A stretch of 6,249 nucleotides of DNA from Competibacteraceae bacterium UBA2788 (lineage in GTDB: Bacteria > Pseudomonadota > Gammaproteobacteria > Competibacterales > Competibacteraceae), in the NCBI GenBank assembly GCA_002352185.1, contig DEHY01000232.1, positions 1 to 6,249 on the forward strand, given 5' to 3'. Below the pieces are notes generated by a model. The model was not told where the DNA came from and did not search any database. It saw only the letters and a list, made by a program, of their open reading frames with translations. Made by a program: the position numbers and the translations under genes. Numbering within the stretch: the stretch's first letter is position 1; each line of letters starts with the position of its first letter. Of the stretch, positions 5,627 through 6,249 are shown one piece after another.

Positions 5627-6249
5627 ATGAGCCAGCTTCCAGAGTATGTTGACGGTCTGCCGAATATCTGCGGTTCGGAGCCGCTCGTGGAAGAGACCCT
5701 GCGCGCCGGTCGCGCCAAGCCCGCGTATCTGCCGGAAAGCCGCGTTGATTTCGGCCACATCCGCGCCGCCTGCGCCATCGCCCTGCACATGCACCAGCCG
5801 CTGATTCCCGCCGGTAGCGGCGATCTGTCCACGGCGGCAGTCATCAGTAATCTCAAGTACATGTGGGATAACCAGGGCATTGGCGACAACTACAACGCCC
5901 CGGCCTTCCACTGGTGCTATAAGCGGATCGGCGAGTTCGTCCCGCAACTGATCAATGAAGGCAAGGAACCCCGGGTGATGCTGGAGTATTCCGGCACCCT
6001 GTTCCACGGGATGCGCGCCATGGGTTTGAATGACGTGTTCGACGCCCTGAAGAACGCAAGTTGCAATCCCGACTATCGGCGAGGGATTGAATGGCTGGGC
6101 TGCCCGTGGGGTCACGCGGTGGCGCCCTCGACCCCGGCGCAGGATTTCCGGCTGCACGTCAAGGCCTGGCAACACCATTTTGCCGCGATCTTCGGTTTGG
6201 AGGCGCTGGCGCGGGTACGCGGTTTCTCGCCTTCGGAAATGGCGTTGCC
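5627..6249 (+). CDS. GH57-family alpha-glucan enzyme, N-terminal part, cut by the window edge
   Basis: The frame is open from the ATG at 5627 to the last base (207 complete codons) with no stop, so this is the start of a longer gene. The family is recognised from HMHQPLIPAG (54-63), the histidine-rich first strand motif of GH57. It is followed by a barrel-like succession including MLEYSGTL (118-125) and the tract GCPWGHAVAPSTPAQDFRLH (158-177). GH57 enzymes are retaining alpha-glucanases, 4-alpha-glucanotransferases or glycogen branching enzymes. The catalytic glutamate and aspartate motifs lie beyond the window, so I cannot choose among these. About 50 residues precede the first motif (LPNICG at 11-16), whereas many GH57 proteins start almost at it. 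AGGAG at 5612-5616, 10 bases upstream, supports the start. With no glgB in sight, a branching role next to GlgA is attractive but unproven. There is no signal peptide, so it is probably cytoplasmic. Confidence 0.88.
   Translation, partial: MSQLPEYVDGLPNICGSEPLVEETLRAGRAKPAYLPESRVDFGHIRAACAIALHMHQPLIPAGSGDLSTAAVISNLKYMWDNQGIGDNYNAPAFHWCYKRIGEFVPQLINEGKEPRVMLEYSGTLFHGMRAMGLNDVFDALKNASCNPDYRRGIEWLGCPWGHAVAPSTPAQDFRLHVKAWQHHFAAIFGLEALARVRGFSPSEMAL

Noticed and set aside
5461..6178. Two minus-strand open frames across the glgA-GH57 gap and the start of the GH57 gene
   Set aside because: They mostly oppose the GH57 coding sequence and show no recognisable domain, and their starts lack ribosome binding sites that I can see.

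Overview
All five recognisable genes in this window lie on the plus strand. The base composition is fairly GC-rich, with G/C preferred at third codon positions. The bacterioferritin is very close to the Escherichia coli type. Together with a soluble diguanylate cyclase and a large alpha-glucan gene set, this suggests a gammaproteobacterium. A glycogen-storing lineage such as the Competibacter group would fit, but that placement is an inference and not a match I could run.

Layout. Positions 1-186 are upstream sequence with no gene I can support. They end in a short TCTATAG repeat just before a GGDEF-domain diguanylate cyclase (187-1356, possibly starting at 142). A 344-base AT-richer gap (1357-1700) follows, rich in small inverted and direct repeats. 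Next is an iron-storage pair: a Bfd-type [2Fe-2S] ferredoxin (1701-1979) with an unusual proline-rich tail, and 21 bases later bacterioferritin (2001-2465). The rest is an alpha-glucan block: a GH13 alpha-amylase-family enzyme (2629-3909), a glycogen synthase (4013-5485) and the first 207 codons of a GH57 enzyme (5627 to the window edge). The three glucan genes are separated by 103- and 141-base gaps, each containing a clear hairpin but no intrinsic terminator.

How the genes may work together. Bfr stores iron as a ferric mineral, and Bfd is the known electron donor that releases it, so those two form a functional pair. GlgA extends alpha-1,4-glucan from a sugar nucleotide. The GH13 and GH57 enzymes could trim, transfer or branch that glucan. 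No glgB, glgC, glgP or glgX is visible here, so this is either a non-classical glycogen cluster or part of a larger one. The synthase is of the KVGGL type associated with plant starch synthases III/IV, not the KTGGL type of E. coli GlgA. The diguanylate cyclase is probably an independent unit.

I see no RNA genes, CRISPR arrays, insertion sequences, phage genes or defence system. The most interesting points are the unusual glucan gene set, the tailed Bfd, a cysteine cluster in the Bfr, and the repeat-rich gap before bfd.
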